Part shown: positions 32,774 to 41,722 of the stretch, in pieces
Layout: each line of letters opens with the position of its first letter
Numbering within the stretch: position 1 is the stretch's first letter
Assembly (NCBI GenBank): GCA_900764755.1
Contig: CAAFPE010000004.1
Location: 1-49,697, forward strand
Direction of reading: 5' to 3'
DNA length: 49,697 bases
Origin: an uncultured Oscillospiraceae bacterium
Lineage (GTDB): Bacteria; Bacillota; Clostridia; Oscillospirales; Oscillospiraceae
The notes under the pieces: generated by a model
Seen by the model: the letters and a program-made list of their open reading frames with translations, nothing else
Database searches by the model: none
Told to the model about the DNA's origin: nothing
Position numbers and translations under genes: made by a program

Positions 32774-33454
32774 ATGAAAACAAAATTTACCCCGGAGTAC
32801 AGCGGAACTCTGCGCAGCCATCTCCTTACCGTTCCCAAGTGTATCTCTGAGTGCGGCGGCATCCGGATCTTCGGTCGGCGGATCAAATCCCTGGTCTTTT
32901 CCACCGACGTGGCCATCATCAAAAACGTCAACGCTGATGCCATCATCGCGGTCTACCCCTTCACCCCCCAGCCATCCATCACTCAGGCCATCATCAGCGT
33001 GTCTGAGGTGCCGGTCTTTGTGGGCGTGGGCGGCGGTATGACCAACGGCGACCGCTCTGTCCGTCTGGCGGAGTATTCGGAGCACCAGGGCGCCTCCGGT
33101 GTGGTGGTCAACGCCCCTATCTCCAACGAGACCATTGCCAAAATGAAGGCAGTGGTGGACATCCCGGTGGTCACCACCATCGTCTCCGGCGATATGGACA
33201 TCGCCGGGCGGCTGGCCGCTGGGGCAGACATTCTCAACGTCTCCGGTGCATCCAAGACCCCTGAGATCGTGGCCAAGATCCGGGCGGAGTTCCCCACTGT
33301 CCCCATCATCGCCACCGGCGGCCCCAGGGACGAGGACATCCTACGCACCATCGAGGCAGGAGCAAACGCCATTACTTACACGCCCCCCACCACCGGCCAG
33401 CTTTTCGCCGACATCATGATCAGCCACCGGAAAAACTTCAGCCATCAGGATTGA
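32774..33454 (+). CDS. TIM-barrel-like conserved protein of unknown function
   Basis: A 226-residue protein whose C-terminal half has HisA/HisF-like or IMPDH-like phosphate-binding features: VFVGVGGGMTNG, VVTTIVSGDMDIAGRLAAGADILNVSGAS, and IIATGGPRDEDILRTIEAGANAITYTPPTTG. The N-terminus (FTPEYSGTLRSHLLTVPKC) is conserved in homologues I recall from Clostridia, which are often annotated only as hydrolase. It probably binds a phosphorylated small molecule; the reaction is unknown. AGGAGGG lies 10 bases before the ATG. It follows purL but has its own promoter and terminator. Confidence 0.75.
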   Translation: MKTKFTPEYSGTLRSHLLTVPKCISECGGIRIFGRRIKSLVFSTDVAIIKNVNADAIIAVYPFTPQPSITQAIISVSEVPVFVGVGGGMTNGDRSVRLAEYSEHQGASGVVVNAPISNETIAKMKAVVDIPVVTTIVSGDMDIAGRLAAGADILNVSGASKTPEIVAKIRAEFPTVPIIATGGPRDEDILRTIEAGANAITYTPPTTGQLFADIMISHRKNFSHQD

Positions 33455-33468
33455 CCCCCCTCCGGTCT

Positions 33469-33500
33469 CCGGCCTGTCCCGGAGGCCGGGAAAATTTTTT
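33469..33500 (+). terminator. Terminator of the TIM-barrel gene
   Basis: CCGGCCT (33469-33475) pairs with AGGCCGG (33483-33489), followed by GAAAATTTTTT. Confidence 0.65.
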
Positions 33501-33520
33501 GATTTTTTTCAGAAAAAGTG

Positions 33521-33549
33521 TTGACATTTTCTTTGTCATCCTGTATACT
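33521..33549 (+). promoter_or_regulatory. Promoter of the Met-Glu-Val tRNA operon
   Basis: TTGACA (33521-33526), 17-base spacer, TATACT (33544-33549), 34 bases before the first tRNA. Confidence 0.9.
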
Positions 33550-33583
33550 CATCCTTGCCCTGTTCGAGAGGACAGGCCAATAA

Positions 33584-33660
33584 GGCGGCATAGCTCAGTT
33601 GGCTAGAGCACTCGGTTCATACCCGAGTTGTCCCCGGTTCGAATCCAGGTGCCGCTACCA
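33584..33660 (+). tRNA. tRNA-Met (CAT)
   Basis: A 77-base cloverleaf with encoded CCA. Acceptor arm GGCGGCA/TGCCGCT (G1-U72 wobble), anticodon stem CTCGG/CCGAG with loop TTCATAC, T-loop GGTTCGAATCC. It lacks the three GC pairs and the unpaired 1-72 position of initiators, so it is probably elongator Met (or an Ile2 tRNA after lysidine modification). Confidence 0.93.
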
Positions 33661-33701
33661 TTTTACGAAAGATCGGACTACACGTCCGTTCCATATAGAA
33701 C

Positions 33702-33776
33702 GGCCCGGTGGTCAAGCGGTTAAGACTCCGCCCTTTCACGGCGGCAACACGGGTTCGAGTCCCGTCCGGGTCACCA
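33702..33776 (+). tRNA. tRNA-Glu (TTC)
   Basis: A 75-base cloverleaf with encoded CCA. Acceptor GGCCCGG/CCGGGTC, anticodon stem CCGCC/GGCGG with loop CTTTCAC, T-arm ACGGGTTCGAGTCCCGT. Confidence 0.95.
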
Positions 33777-33802
33777 CTTTTTCACTGCCGTTTCTCCTAT
33801 AT

Positions 33803-33878
33803 GGAGGCATAGCTCAGCCGGTAGAGCGTCCGCCTCACACGCGGAAGGTCACAGATTCGAGTTCTGTTGTCTCCACCA
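33803..33878 (+). tRNA. tRNA-Val (CAC)
   Basis: A 76-base cloverleaf with encoded CCA. Acceptor GGAGGCA/TGTCTCC, anticodon stem TCCGC/GCGGA with loop CTCACAC, T-arm ACAGATTCGAGTTCTGT. It is the last tRNA of the operon. Confidence 0.93.
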
Positions 33879-33882
33879 GAAG

Positions 33883-33912
33883 AAAAACCACGACAAGCGT
33901 CGTGGTTTTTCT
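33883..33912 (+). terminator. Terminator of the tRNA operon
   Basis: AAAAACCACGAC (33883-33894) pairs perfectly with GTCGTGGTTTTT (33899-33910), U-run included in the 3' arm. Confidence 0.92.
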
Positions 33913-33940
33913 TCATTTTATGCCCCTGTGCCTAACAGAC

Positions 33941-33977
33941 AGCCCCGACCATGTGCCTGTGGCGCATGGTCGGGGCT
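33941..33977 (-). terminator. Hairpin downstream of fbp
   Basis: A perfect 13-pair stem AGCCCCGACCATG (33941-33953) with CATGGTCGGGGCT (33965-33977), 45 bases past the fbp stop. No U-run follows on the minus strand. Confidence 0.55.
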
Positions 33978-34021
33978 TCTCTATCCGGCGGGATGGATGG
34001 CCCGCTGTTTCAAAATCCATT

Positions 34022-36013
34022 TTATTCCCGGTGATCCTCCAGCACCGCGCCGGCCCGGTAGGCCTCCAGCAGGTCCCGCAGGGCGTCTGCCTGGGCCTGG
34101 AGTTTTTTACCCACATCAGTCTGGGCGATCTTGATCCGAGCCTCCATGCGTTCAAACACCTCGGAGCTGCTGGCGATGTCTATATTCTCCTCAATGGCGG
34201 TCTTTTGGCCGCAGAAGGGCTGGTGGGAGACCAGCCGCAGCACCCAGGAGTTGTAGATCAGAGTATAGCCTGCGATGCCGGTGGTAGGCTGATAGGCCTT
34301 GCAGAAACCGCCATCGATGACCAGCAGCTTACCGCCCCCCTTGATGGGACTCTCCCCCTTCTTGGACTTCACTGGGATATGCCCATTGATGATGTGGCAG
34401 TGGGGCCCCTCCAGGCCAAACTCCTTCAGCAGGGCATCGCACACCGCAGGGTCCTGATAGTAGATATAATAGGCGTTTTTAGGCTCCGTCCAGGCAGACT
34501 CATCCTTGATGAGCCGGCGCTCGAAGGTGGTCATGCGGTTGCGGCCGAAGATGGGACTGTTCCGTCCAGCCCACAGGAACCAGAGGAAGTCCATCCCCTG
34601 CTGCCGCTCCGGCGAGCCCGGCTTGTGGTAATAGGCCTGCCGTGCAGCAGTGTCGGCAAAGTCAAAAAACTCCCTGCCGCTGCGTTCCTTTCCGCCCAGG
34701 GTGAAGGTGAGCAGCTGCCCATCCTCCGTCATGGGGACACAGCCGTGGAAGAGCAGATTGCCGTTGAATACCTTATAGAGGCTGCCCTTGGAGTACAGGA
34801 AGCGGATGTGCTTTTGCAGCTTCTCACTGCGCTGGAAGGAAGCGGTGAGCTGGTCGATCACGCTCTCCTCCTCCGGTGTGAGGGTATAGGGGTCCTTGGG
34901 GTCCACGGTGGGAAAGTCGGTGTCCTCCAGGGGGTAGGTGACGTCCCCGATGGTGATGCACCGGTTCTCATAGTCGATCTTGTCCAGCAGCAGCCGGTCG
35001 GCCATGTCGTACTCCGGGTGGCGAAGCAGCTTCTGTCCCTCCAGCTTGAACAGGATGATGGTGATGGCCTTGTGCATCCGGGCGGAGAGCAGCTTATCCT
35101 TCTCGCTGTACTGGTCGGCATCCGGCCCGGTGAGCTTCACCGCAAAGCGGTGGACGTCACAGTCCCGGTATTCCTCATTGGCAAATACGGACAGGGGGCG
35201 CAGGGAGATGCCGTAACCTGTCTCGATGACCTCCAGGTTGTTGTAGTGGATGGAGTTGGCCAGCACCGTGGCCACCAAGGTGCGGGAGCCGCAGGCCGCC
35301 CCCATCCACAGGATGTCGTGGTTGCCCCACTGGATGTCCACGCTGTGGTACTCCAGCAGGGAGTCCATGATGATGTCCGCCCGGGGCCCACGGTCGAAGA
35401 TGTCGCCCACGATGTGCATATGGTCCACCGCCATGTGCTTGATCACCAAAGAGACCGCCTCAATGAACCGGTCCGCCTGTCCCAGGTCGATGATAGTGTT
35501 GATGATGTTCTCGTAGTAATCCCGCTTATCTGCCTCGTCATAGTGGGTGTGGAGCAGCTCGTCGATGATATAAGCGTAGTCCTTGGGCAGAGCCTTGCGC
35601 ACCTTGGAGCGGGTGTACTTGGAGGAGACCCAGCGGCAGATCTCAATGAGGCGGTGCAGGGTGATCCGGTACCACTCGTCCATGTCCGGCAGCAGCTGGT
35701 GGAGCTGTTCCAGCTTCTCCTCCGGGTAATAGATGAGGGTACACAGCTCATCCCGGTCCGAACGGGAGATGGTGGCGGCAAACAGATCGTCCACCTTTTC
35801 CTTGATGACACCGGAGCAGGAGTTCAAAATGTGGAGGAACGCCTCATACTCCCCATGGACATCAGAGAGAAAGTGCTCTGTGCCCTTGGGCAGGTTCAGA
35901 ATGGCCTGAAGATTGATGATCTCGCTGCTGGCAGCCTGTACTGTGGGGTACTGCTGGGCCAGAAGCTTTAAGTAACGCAGTTCTTCCTGTGAAAATGTCT
36001 TTTTTCGTTTCAT
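34022..36013 (-). CDS. fbp: Fructose-1,6-bisphosphatase, class III
   Basis: A 663-residue Firmicutes-type FBPase of the metallophosphatase superfamily. Seen are SDVHGEYEAF, VGDIFDRGP, WGNHDILWMGA and INGHIPV, the metal-binding motifs of calcineurin-like phosphoesterases. It converts fructose-1,6-bisphosphate to fructose-6-phosphate in gluconeogenesis. ATG 36013 follows AAAGGAGG; the nine upstream codons are leader. It stands alone with its own promoter. Confidence 0.96.
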   Translation of the reverse strand: MKRKKTFSQEELRYLKLLAQQYPTVQAASSEIINLQAILNLPKGTEHFLSDVHGEYEAFLHILNSCSGVIKEKVDDLFAATISRSDRDELCTLIYYPEEKLEQLHQLLPDMDEWYRITLHRLIEICRWVSSKYTRSKVRKALPKDYAYIIDELLHTHYDEADKRDYYENIINTIIDLGQADRFIEAVSLVIKHMAVDHMHIVGDIFDRGPRADIIMDSLLEYHSVDIQWGNHDILWMGAACGSRTLVATVLANSIHYNNLEVIETGYGISLRPLSVFANEEYRDCDVHRFAVKLTGPDADQYSEKDKLLSARMHKAITIILFKLEGQKLLRHPEYDMADRLLLDKIDYENRCITIGDVTYPLEDTDFPTVDPKDPYTLTPEEESVIDQLTASFQRSEKLQKHIRFLYSKGSLYKVFNGNLLFHGCVPMTEDGQLLTFTLGGKERSGREFFDFADTAARQAYYHKPGSPERQQGMDFLWFLWAGRNSPIFGRNRMTTFERRLIKDESAWTEPKNAYYIYYQDPAVCDALLKEFGLEGPHCHIINGHIPVKSKKGESPIKGGGKLLVIDGGFCKAYQPTTGIAGYTLIYNSWVLRLVSHQPFCGQKTAIEENIDIASSSEVFERMEARIKIAQTDVGKKLQAQADALRDLLEAYRAGAVLEDHRE

Positions 36014-36054
36014 TGGATTTCCTCCTTTGATACGCTTCAAGTTCGGATGTTCTT

Positions 36055-36083
36055 ATTATTTCACAATTAGCGTTGTCTTGCAA
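36055..36083 (-). promoter_or_regulatory. Promoter of fbp
   Basis: Minus strand TTGCAA (36083-36078), 17-base spacer, AATAAT (36060-36055). Confidence 0.6.
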
Positions 36084-36234
36084 GTAGTTCCACTGCCTTT
36101 AACAAAAAATTAAACAATAGTTATTCCATCTTAAGTCCATCCTTTTGTCGTTTTCACTGTTCCAACACTTTCTCTTTTTATTCCCGTCAAATTGTGCTAT
36201 ACTGAACTATAATTCCACAGGAGGAGTGAGTTTT

Positions 36235-37614
36235 TTGTCTGAGACCCATAAAACAGAAGAACAGCTGGCCACCGCCCCCATTGGGCGGCTCATGCTGAAG
36301 CTGGCCGTCCCCACAGTCGCGGCTCAGCTTATCAATATGCTTTATAACATCGTGGACCGGATCTATATCGGACACATCCCGGAGGTGGGCAGCACCGCCC
36401 TCACCGGTGTGGGTGTCACCTTCCCCATTATTACCCTGGTATCTGCTTTCGCCGCCTTCGCCGGACAGGGCGGCGCCCCCCTGGCGTCCATTCGTCTGGG
36501 CGCCGGACGAAGAGATGAGGCCGAGCGGATCCTGGGCAACTCCCTGATCCTCCTGCTGGCAGCCTCCCTGCTGCTGACAGTGGGCTTCAGCATCTACAAG
36601 AAGCCCATCCTATACGCCTTCGGCGCCTCCGATGCCACTATCACCTATGGTGTGGACTATATCCGGATCTATCTGCTTGGGACGGTATTCGTCCAACTGG
36701 CCCTGGGCCTGAACACCTTCATCAGCGCCCAGGGAAAGGCTCTGGTGGCCATGCTCAGCGTCCTGATCGGCGCATTCCTCAACATCATCCTGGACCCCAT
36801 CTTTATCTTCCTGCTGGGCTGGGGCGTCCAGGGTGCCGCTCTGGCCACTGTTCTCTCTCAGGCGGTGAGCGCCTGCTGGGTCTTCGGCTTTCTGTGCAGC
36901 AGGCGCAGCGGCCTGCGCATCCGTCGGAGCAACCTCCGTCCCAGCGCCCGGGTCATCAGCCGCATTGCATCCCTGGGAATCGCGCCCTTCATCATGCAGT
37001 CCACTGAAAGCTTGGTCACCGTGGTACTCAACACCGGTCTTCAGACCTATGGAGGCGACCTGTATGTAGGCTCCCTCACCATCATTCAATCTATCATGCA
37101 GATGATCGTCATGCCTACCCAGGGCATCACCCAGGGAACTCAGCCCATTATGAGCTATAACTACGGTGCCGGAAACTACGCCCGAGTCCGCCGTACCTTC
37201 CAGCGCCTGCTCATTGTCGCGCTCACTGCGACCTGCTCCGCATTTCTCATCGTTGTCCTGATCCCAGGTCCGCTGGCCCGCATCTTCACCCCTCAGGAGG
37301 ATACGATCCGCCTGGTCTCTCAGGTCATGCCCATCTTCTTCGGCGGGATCTGGGCCTTCGGCGCTCAGCTGGCCTGTCAGTCCACCTTTATGGCCCTGGG
37401 ACAGGCCCGCACCAGCCTGTTCCTGGCCCTGCTGCGCAAGGTGATCCTACTGGTCCCTCTGGCCCTCCTGCTGCCCCGGCTCACTGGAAACGTGCTGGGC
37501 ATTTTCATCGCCGAGCCCATCGCCGATATTCTGGCCAGTACCACTACCCTCACCCTCTTCCTGCACAAGCGCAAAGCGCTTCTTCCCGTATCCAGCGGCG
37601 AAAAACCTGTATAA
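36235..37614 (+). CDS. MATE family efflux transporter
   Basis: About 459 residues with twelve predicted membrane segments in two homologous halves: PIGRLMLKLAVPTVAAQLINMLYNIVDRIYIG at the start of the first half and ASLGIAPFIMQSTESLVTVV at the second, plus GITQGTQPIMSYNYGAG. It is a Na+- or H+-driven drug/metabolite exporter of the MatE/DinF group; substrate unknown. I use TTG 36235, about nine bases after GGAGGAG; a 30-codon upward extension reads non-family leader sequence. A TATACT (36198-36203) with a weak -35 precedes it. Confidence 0.9.
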   Translation: MSETHKTEEQLATAPIGRLMLKLAVPTVAAQLINMLYNIVDRIYIGHIPEVGSTALTGVGVTFPIITLVSAFAAFAGQGGAPLASIRLGAGRRDEAERILGNSLILLLAASLLLTVGFSIYKKPILYAFGASDATITYGVDYIRIYLLGTVFVQLALGLNTFISAQGKALVAMLSVLIGAFLNIILDPIFIFLLGWGVQGAALATVLSQAVSACWVFGFLCSRRSGLRIRRSNLRPSARVISRIASLGIAPFIMQSTESLVTVVLNTGLQTYGGDLYVGSLTIIQSIMQMIVMPTQGITQGTQPIMSYNYGAGNYARVRRTFQRLLIVALTATCSAFLIVVLIPGPLARIFTPQEDTIRLVSQVMPIFFGGIWAFGAQLACQSTFMALGQARTSLFLALLRKVILLVPLALLLPRLTGNVLGIFIAEPIADILASTTTLTLFLHKRKALLPVSSGEKPV

Positions 37615-37622
37615 ATGAACGT

Positions 37623-37675
37623 CCGCCCGCCGGAGATGTGTTTTCTACATCTCCGGCGGGCGGCTGTCTTTTTCT
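37623..37675 (+). terminator. Terminator of the MATE gene
   Basis: A perfect 17-pair stem CCGCCCGCCGGAGATGT (37623-37639) with ACATCTCCGGCGGGCGG (37647-37663), followed by CTGTCTTTTTCTTT. It may also stop the convergent NUDIX transcript. Confidence 0.9.
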
Positions 37676-37701
37676 TTGTCCGGACATCTGTGTGGTGCGG
37701 C

Positions 37702-38187
37702 TCACGCCGCCGGTCCACCCTTTAGGTGGGTCCCGTTGAGCACCGCCTCCGCCAGAGTCTCCCCCTCATACCGCAGCTTGAGAGAGAAAAACGGCTCCTC
37801 CTCCCGGTCCAGCAGGGCCAGGAAGATGGCGTCCCCCTCCCAGTGGGGCAGCTCCAGCAGATACGCCTTGGGGATCCACTCCAGATTTCCCTCGTCGCAC
37901 TCCTTCAGTGTGCCGGTAAAGCCGTCGGCGGTGAACAGGTGCATATACTCCGTAGGCCACTGGTCGGAAACAAAGGTGACGATCCCACGGTACCGGTAGT
38001 CGGTAAGGGTGAGCCCGGTCTCCTCCCGAGCCTCCCGGAGCAGGCAGTCCTCCGGGCTCTCCCCGTCCTCGAACTTGCCCCCAATTCCGATCCACTTGTC
38101 CTGGTTCAGGTCGTGCTTCTTTTTCACCCGGTGGAGCATCAGGTACTCCTCTCCCCGGCGGATGTAGCACAGTGTGGTGTTGATCAT
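37702..38187 (-). CDS. NUDIX hydrolase (MutT-like, 8-oxo-dGTP diphosphatase type)
   Basis: A 161-residue protein with a complete NUDIX box GKFEDGESPEDCLLREAREE TGL (GX5EX7REUXEEXGU), preceded by LHRVKKKHDLNQDKWIGIGG. This form is typical of YtkD/MutT-like nucleotide-pool cleaners. ATG 38187 lies seven bases after GGAGG and overlaps the end of the upstream reductase gene, so the two are coupled; any functional link is unknown. Confidence 0.88.
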   Translation of the reverse strand: MINTTLCYIRRGEEYLMLHRVKKKHDLNQDKWIGIGGKFEDGESPEDCLLREAREETGLTLTDYRYRGIVTFVSDQWPTEYMHLFTADGFTGTLKECDEGNLEWIPKAYLLELPHWEGDAIFLALLDREEEPFFSLKLRYEGETLAEAVLNGTHLKGGPAA

Positions 38188-38189
38188 GG

Positions 38190-39107
38190 TCACTCCTCCT
38201 CCAGGCGGAAGCCCAGCTTGGCCGCCACCCGGCTGTACATAGGGGTGGGCACCCCGTACTGCCGGCCCAGGCGCACCACCTCAAAGATCAGGCCGTCCAC
38301 CTCAGAGGGCTTGCCTGCATCCAGATCCCGCTTCAGCGAGGTGGAGGCATCCGGGTCCAGGGCGTCCTGGATGGCCAGGCTCCGGGCCACCGGATCCTCG
38401 GGGAAGGGATGGCCCATGGCCTCGGCCAGGGCCCCGATCTCCCCCACCAGGGCCTTGAAGTCCTCCCGGATCTGCCCGGGGACCTGCATCCCGGCCACCT
38501 TGACATTGTGGTAGATGCCGCAGGCCGCCATGGGGGACACCACAGAGAACTTCATCAGGGCATCCCGCTGGATGTCCTGGGACAGGATGGCCTCCACGCC
38601 GCACTCATTCAGGTCCCGGGCCACCTGCTCCAGCTCCGGGCGGTACTCCTCCGGCGTCCGGGGCCCAAACACCACCCGGAAAATATTCCCGCTCATGTGG
38701 ATGGTCCCCGGGGCCTTGATCTCCGCGGCGATATAGATGCATCCATCGGTCACCAGGGCGGGAGCCAGCTCCGGCTGGAGCCGTCCCCCTGTCCCATAGA
38801 GATTCAGGACAGGGATCACGATGGTGTGGGCATCGCACAGCCGCTTCAACGCTGGGACAGACTCCGCCAGGGAGTATCCCTTGACGCACAGCAGGATCAC
38901 ATCAGGCCGGCAGGCGCAGTGCTCCGCATCCTCCGCCTCTACCGGAACAGCAAAGGTCCCATGCCGGCTCTCCAGCACCAGGCCGTTTTTCCGGATGGCC
39001 TCCAGATGGGCTCCCCGGGCGATCAGGGAGACATCCTTTCCCCCCTGGGCCAGAAACGCTGCCAGACTGCCGCCGGTCCCTCCCGCACCAAACACCAAAT
39101 ACTTCAT
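38190..39107 (-). CDS. Ketopantoate reductase family protein (ApbA/PanE-like)
   Basis: About 305 residues. N-terminal NADPH Rossmann motif VFGAGGTGGSLAAFLA, VILLCVKGYSLAESV, and the C-terminal helical domain with KFSVVSPMAACGIYHN (conserved Lys) and PTEVDGLIFEVVR-like SEVDGLIFEVVRLG. PanE reduces 2-ketopantoate made from the valine precursor ketoisovalerate, so placement opposite the ilv operon is suggestive. However, many family members use other substrates. ATG 39107 follows AGGAGGG. Confidence 0.85.
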   Translation of the reverse strand: MKYLVFGAGGTGGSLAAFLAQGGKDVSLIARGAHLEAIRKNGLVLESRHGTFAVPVEAEDAEHCACRPDVILLCVKGYSLAESVPALKRLCDAHTIVIPVLNLYGTGGRLQPELAPALVTDGCIYIAAEIKAPGTIHMSGNIFRVVFGPRTPEEYRPELEQVARDLNECGVEAILSQDIQRDALMKFSVVSPMAACGIYHNVKVAGMQVPGQIREDFKALVGEIGALAEAMGHPFPEDPVARSLAIQDALDPDASTSLKRDLDAGKPSEVDGLIFEVVRLGRQYGVPTPMYSRVAAKLGFRLEEE

Positions 39108-39239
39108 CTCTGCATCCCTCCTGGAGCATTTTTCTTGTCCAGTATAGCATGGAGCCCCCACCCATGCAAGTGGCTCAGCCGGCACACAGGACAGTATGGC
39201 CTATTTCGTCTCCGCCCCAGAGACAGCCGAAAAAAACAA

Positions 39240-39268
39240 TTGACAAACAAAAAATTTTAGGGTAAGAT
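39240..39268 (+). promoter_or_regulatory. Promoter of the ilv operon
   Basis: TTGACA (39240-39245), 17-base spacer, TAAGAT (39263-39268), directly upstream of the T-box. Confidence 0.8.
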
Positions 39269-39274
39269 GTGAGA

Positions 39275-39566
39275 AATTCCAAATTGCGCAGGCGTTTGGA
39301 AGCGTGACCATGGCAATGACCGGGCAGTAGGCGGGTCTGGACGTGCAGAGAGGGAGCGGTCGGTGCAAGCTCTCCGGAAGGACCCAGAGGCTGAAACTCT
39401 CCCGCGAGCCGCTTCTCTGAACGGGGCCCTTCCCTGAGTAGGAGAGGACGGATCCCCGCCGTTACCGGGGCATGAGCGCACAGACAGACCGTCTGTGAAG
39501 TTAGGTGGTACCACGGAGCAACACGGCTTCGTCCTATCGGGAACGATGGGACGAGGCCGTTTTTCT
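39275..39566 (+). promoter_or_regulatory. T-box leader, probably sensing tRNA-Leu
   Basis: The leader carries the T-box antiterminator sequence AGGTGGTACCACGG (39503-39516) and stem-I landmarks (GCAGAGAGGGAGCGG, GGTGCAAGCTCTC). In the specifier position GCTGAA-A-CTC-T-CC the codon reads CTC (39397-39399), leucine. A terminator (39524-39565) follows. Uncharged tRNA would stabilise the antiterminator and switch on the ilv genes. The T-box call is firm; the codon choice is by pattern, without folding. Confidence 0.92.
39524..39565 (+). terminator. T-box transcription terminator
   Basis: CGGCTTCGTCCTATC pairs with GATGGGACGAGGCCG (two wobble pairs), followed by TTTTT; it competes with the T-box antiterminator. 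Confidence 0.9.
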
Positions 39567-39590
39567 ATCTCAAGCGGAGGTGACAGAAGC

Positions 39591-41219
39591 ATGACTGGAG
39601 CGGAAGCCCTGATCGAGAGCTTGCTGCAAGAGCAGGTGGAACACATTTTTGGATACGCAGGCGCAACGATCTGCCCGGCGGTGGATGCCCTGAAGGCCCA
39701 CCCGGAGATCGGCTATACCCTGGTCCGGACGGAACAGAACGCGGGACACGCAGCATCTGGCTATGCCCGCATCAGCGGCAAGCCCGGGGTGTGCATGGTG
39801 ACCTCCGGCCCGGGGGCCACCAACCTGATCACCGGCATTGCCACCGCCTATCTGGACTCTATCCCTATGGTCGCCATCACCGGCCAGGTCCCCAGCTACC
39901 TGCTGGGCCGGGACATCTTTCAGGAGGTGGACATCACCGGAGCGGTGGCCCCCTTCTCCAAGCACAGCTACCTGGTGAAGGACGCCAACGACATCCCCCG
40001 GGTGGTCAAGGAGGCCTTCCACATCGCCTCCACCGGCCGCCCCGGCCCGGTGCTCATCGACATCCCCATTGACGTACAGGAGCAGAGCCTCAAGCACTTC
40101 TCCTACCCCACCGAGGTGAATATCCGGGGCTATAAGCCCAGCATCCGGGGCAACGACCTTCAAATCAAGCGGGTGGTAGACGCCATCGCGCAGTCCAAGC
40201 AGCCCCTGATCTGCGCCGGTGGCGGCGTGTGGCTGGCCGACGCCCGGGAGGAGCTGCTGGAGCTGGCCGAGGGCTCTGAGATCCCGGTGGTCAAGACCAT
40301 GATGGGCCTTTCCCTGCTGTCCACCGACCATCCTCTGAACATGGGGATGATCGGTGCCCACGGCAACCACTGCGCCAATCAGGCCCTGGCTAAGGCGGAT
40401 CTGCTCATCATGGTGGGCACCCGGGCGGCAGACCGGGCGGTGGTGGATCCCCGGGAGATCCAGCGCCGCATGGCCACCATCCACATCGACGTGGACCCGG
40501 CGGAGATCGGCAAGAATATGCAGGCCGCCATCCCTCTGGTGGGCAATGTGAAGGTCATCCTCCGGCAGATCCTGGACCGGGGCGCACCGGTGACCAACTC
40601 CGCCGCATGGCTGGAGCAGCTCACTGACTTCCGCCGCGCGGAGCTGAACCGCCGCTTCCCCCAGCGGGAGGGCTATGTGTTCCCCGGGACCGTCCTGCGG
40701 AAGCTGGGCGCCCGGCTGAACGACGACGCGGTGGTGTGTGTGGATGTGGGTCAAAACCAGATCTTCACCTGTAAGTATCTGCCCCAGAAGAGCGGGCGTC
40801 TACTCACCAGCGGCGGCCTGGGCACTATGGGCTACGCCCTCCCCGCCGCCGTGGGGGCCAAGGTAGCCAGTCCCGACCGCCAGACCGTGGTGGTGTGCGG
40901 CGACGGCTCCTTCCAGATGGCCATGAATGAGCTGGCCGCTGTCCGGGCCGGCGGTCTGGACCTGAAAATCGTCCTGTTCCGTAACCACACCCTGGGGCTT
41001 GTTCACCAGATCCAGTGCTCCGCCCCCTACCACGGCCCCTTCGGCGTGGCCCTGGACGGCTCCCCGGACTTCGAAACCATCGCCCAGGCCTATGGCATCC
41101 CCAGCTTCACCGTCCGGGACGAGGACCGGCTGGATAACGTCCTGGATCAGTTCCTGACCGCCCCAGGCTGCGGCCTGCTGATCTGCGAGGTCCACCCCGA
41201 TGTGGGCACCAACGACTGA
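39591..41219 (+). CDS. ilvB: Acetolactate synthase large subunit, first copy
   Basis: A 542-residue thiamine-diphosphate enzyme: VRTEQNAGHAASGYAR with the catalytic Glu, VTSGPGATNLITGIATAYLD, PVLIDIPIDVQ, and the cofactor motif GDGSFQMAMNELAAV. It condenses pyruvate with pyruvate or 2-ketobutyrate in valine/isoleucine synthesis. GGAGGTG precedes the ATG, 25 bases after the T-box terminator. Around the catalytic Glu it reads RTEQN rather than the usual HEQ of the second copy, so the paralogues have diverged. First gene of the operon. Confidence 0.88.
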   Translation: MTGAEALIESLLQEQVEHIFGYAGATICPAVDALKAHPEIGYTLVRTEQNAGHAASGYARISGKPGVCMVTSGPGATNLITGIATAYLDSIPMVAITGQVPSYLLGRDIFQEVDITGAVAPFSKHSYLVKDANDIPRVVKEAFHIASTGRPGPVLIDIPIDVQEQSLKHFSYPTEVNIRGYKPSIRGNDLQIKRVVDAIAQSKQPLICAGGGVWLADAREELLELAEGSEIPVVKTMMGLSLLSTDHPLNMGMIGAHGNHCANQALAKADLLIMVGTRAADRAVVDPREIQRRMATIHIDVDPAEIGKNMQAAIPLVGNVKVILRQILDRGAPVTNSAAWLEQLTDFRRAELNRRFPQREGYVFPGTVLRKLGARLNDDAVVCVDVGQNQIFTCKYLPQKSGRLLTSGGLGTMGYALPAAVGAKVASPDRQTVVVCGDGSFQMAMNELAAVRAGGLDLKIVLFRNHTLGLVHQIQCSAPYHGPFGVALDGSPDFETIAQAYGIPSFTVRDEDRLDNVLDQFLTAPGCGLLICEVHPDVGTND

Positions 41220-41236
41220 GAGAGGGAGGAGACGCC

Positions 41237-41722
41237 ATGAAACAGACCATTTCCGTCCTGGTGGAAAACCAGGCCGGCGCACTGAACCGGATCACCGGCC
41301 TGTTCTCCCGCCGGGCCTTCAACATCGAATCCCTGGCTGTGGGTGTGACCGACGACCCCACCATCTCCCGCATCACAATCATTGTAGACAGCGGCAACAG
41401 CGTGGTGGAGCAGGTGGAAAAGCAGCTTAACAAGCTCATCGAGGTCATCAAGGTCCGCACCCTGGAGGAAAACGCCCTCATTGGCCGGGAACTGATGATC
41501 CTGAAGGTCAATGCCAACAACAAGACACGCCAGGATATTATGACCATCTGCGAGATCATGGGGGCTAAGGTGGCCGACATCTCCCCCACGTCCCTTACCC
41601 TGGAGTTGTCCGACACCCCTGACCGTCTGGACACCTTCCAGTCCATGATGCGCCCCTTCTCCATTTTGGAGGTGGCCCGCACCGGCATGGTCGCTGTGCA
41701 GAAGGGCGCGGGAAAAATCTGA
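41237..41722 (+). CDS. ilvN: Acetolactate synthase small (regulatory) subunit, first copy
   Basis: A 161-residue IlvH/IlvN protein: N-terminal ACT domain (ISVLVENQAGALNRITGLFSRR, FNIESLAVG) and the C-terminal ALS_ss_C part (LMILKVNANNKTRQDIM). It gives valine feedback and activates the catalytic chain. It begins 17 bases after the first ilvB. AGGGAGG precedes the ATG. Confidence 0.94.
   Translation: MKQTISVLVENQAGALNRITGLFSRRAFNIESLAVGVTDDPTISRITIIVDSGNSVVEQVEKQLNKLIEVIKVRTLEENALIGRELMILKVNANNKTRQDIMTICEIMGAKVADISPTSLTLELSDTPDRLDTFQSMMRPFSILEVARTGMVAVQKGAGKI

Noticed and set aside
28920..32783. Two long minus-strand frames opposite purL
   Set aside because: Both are antisense to purL and rich in Gly/His/Gln; typical of GC-rich coding strands.
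33599..35971. Plus-strand open frame of 790 codons over the tRNAs and fbp
   Set aside because: It crosses three tRNA genes and lies antisense to the well-supported fbp gene; no family features.
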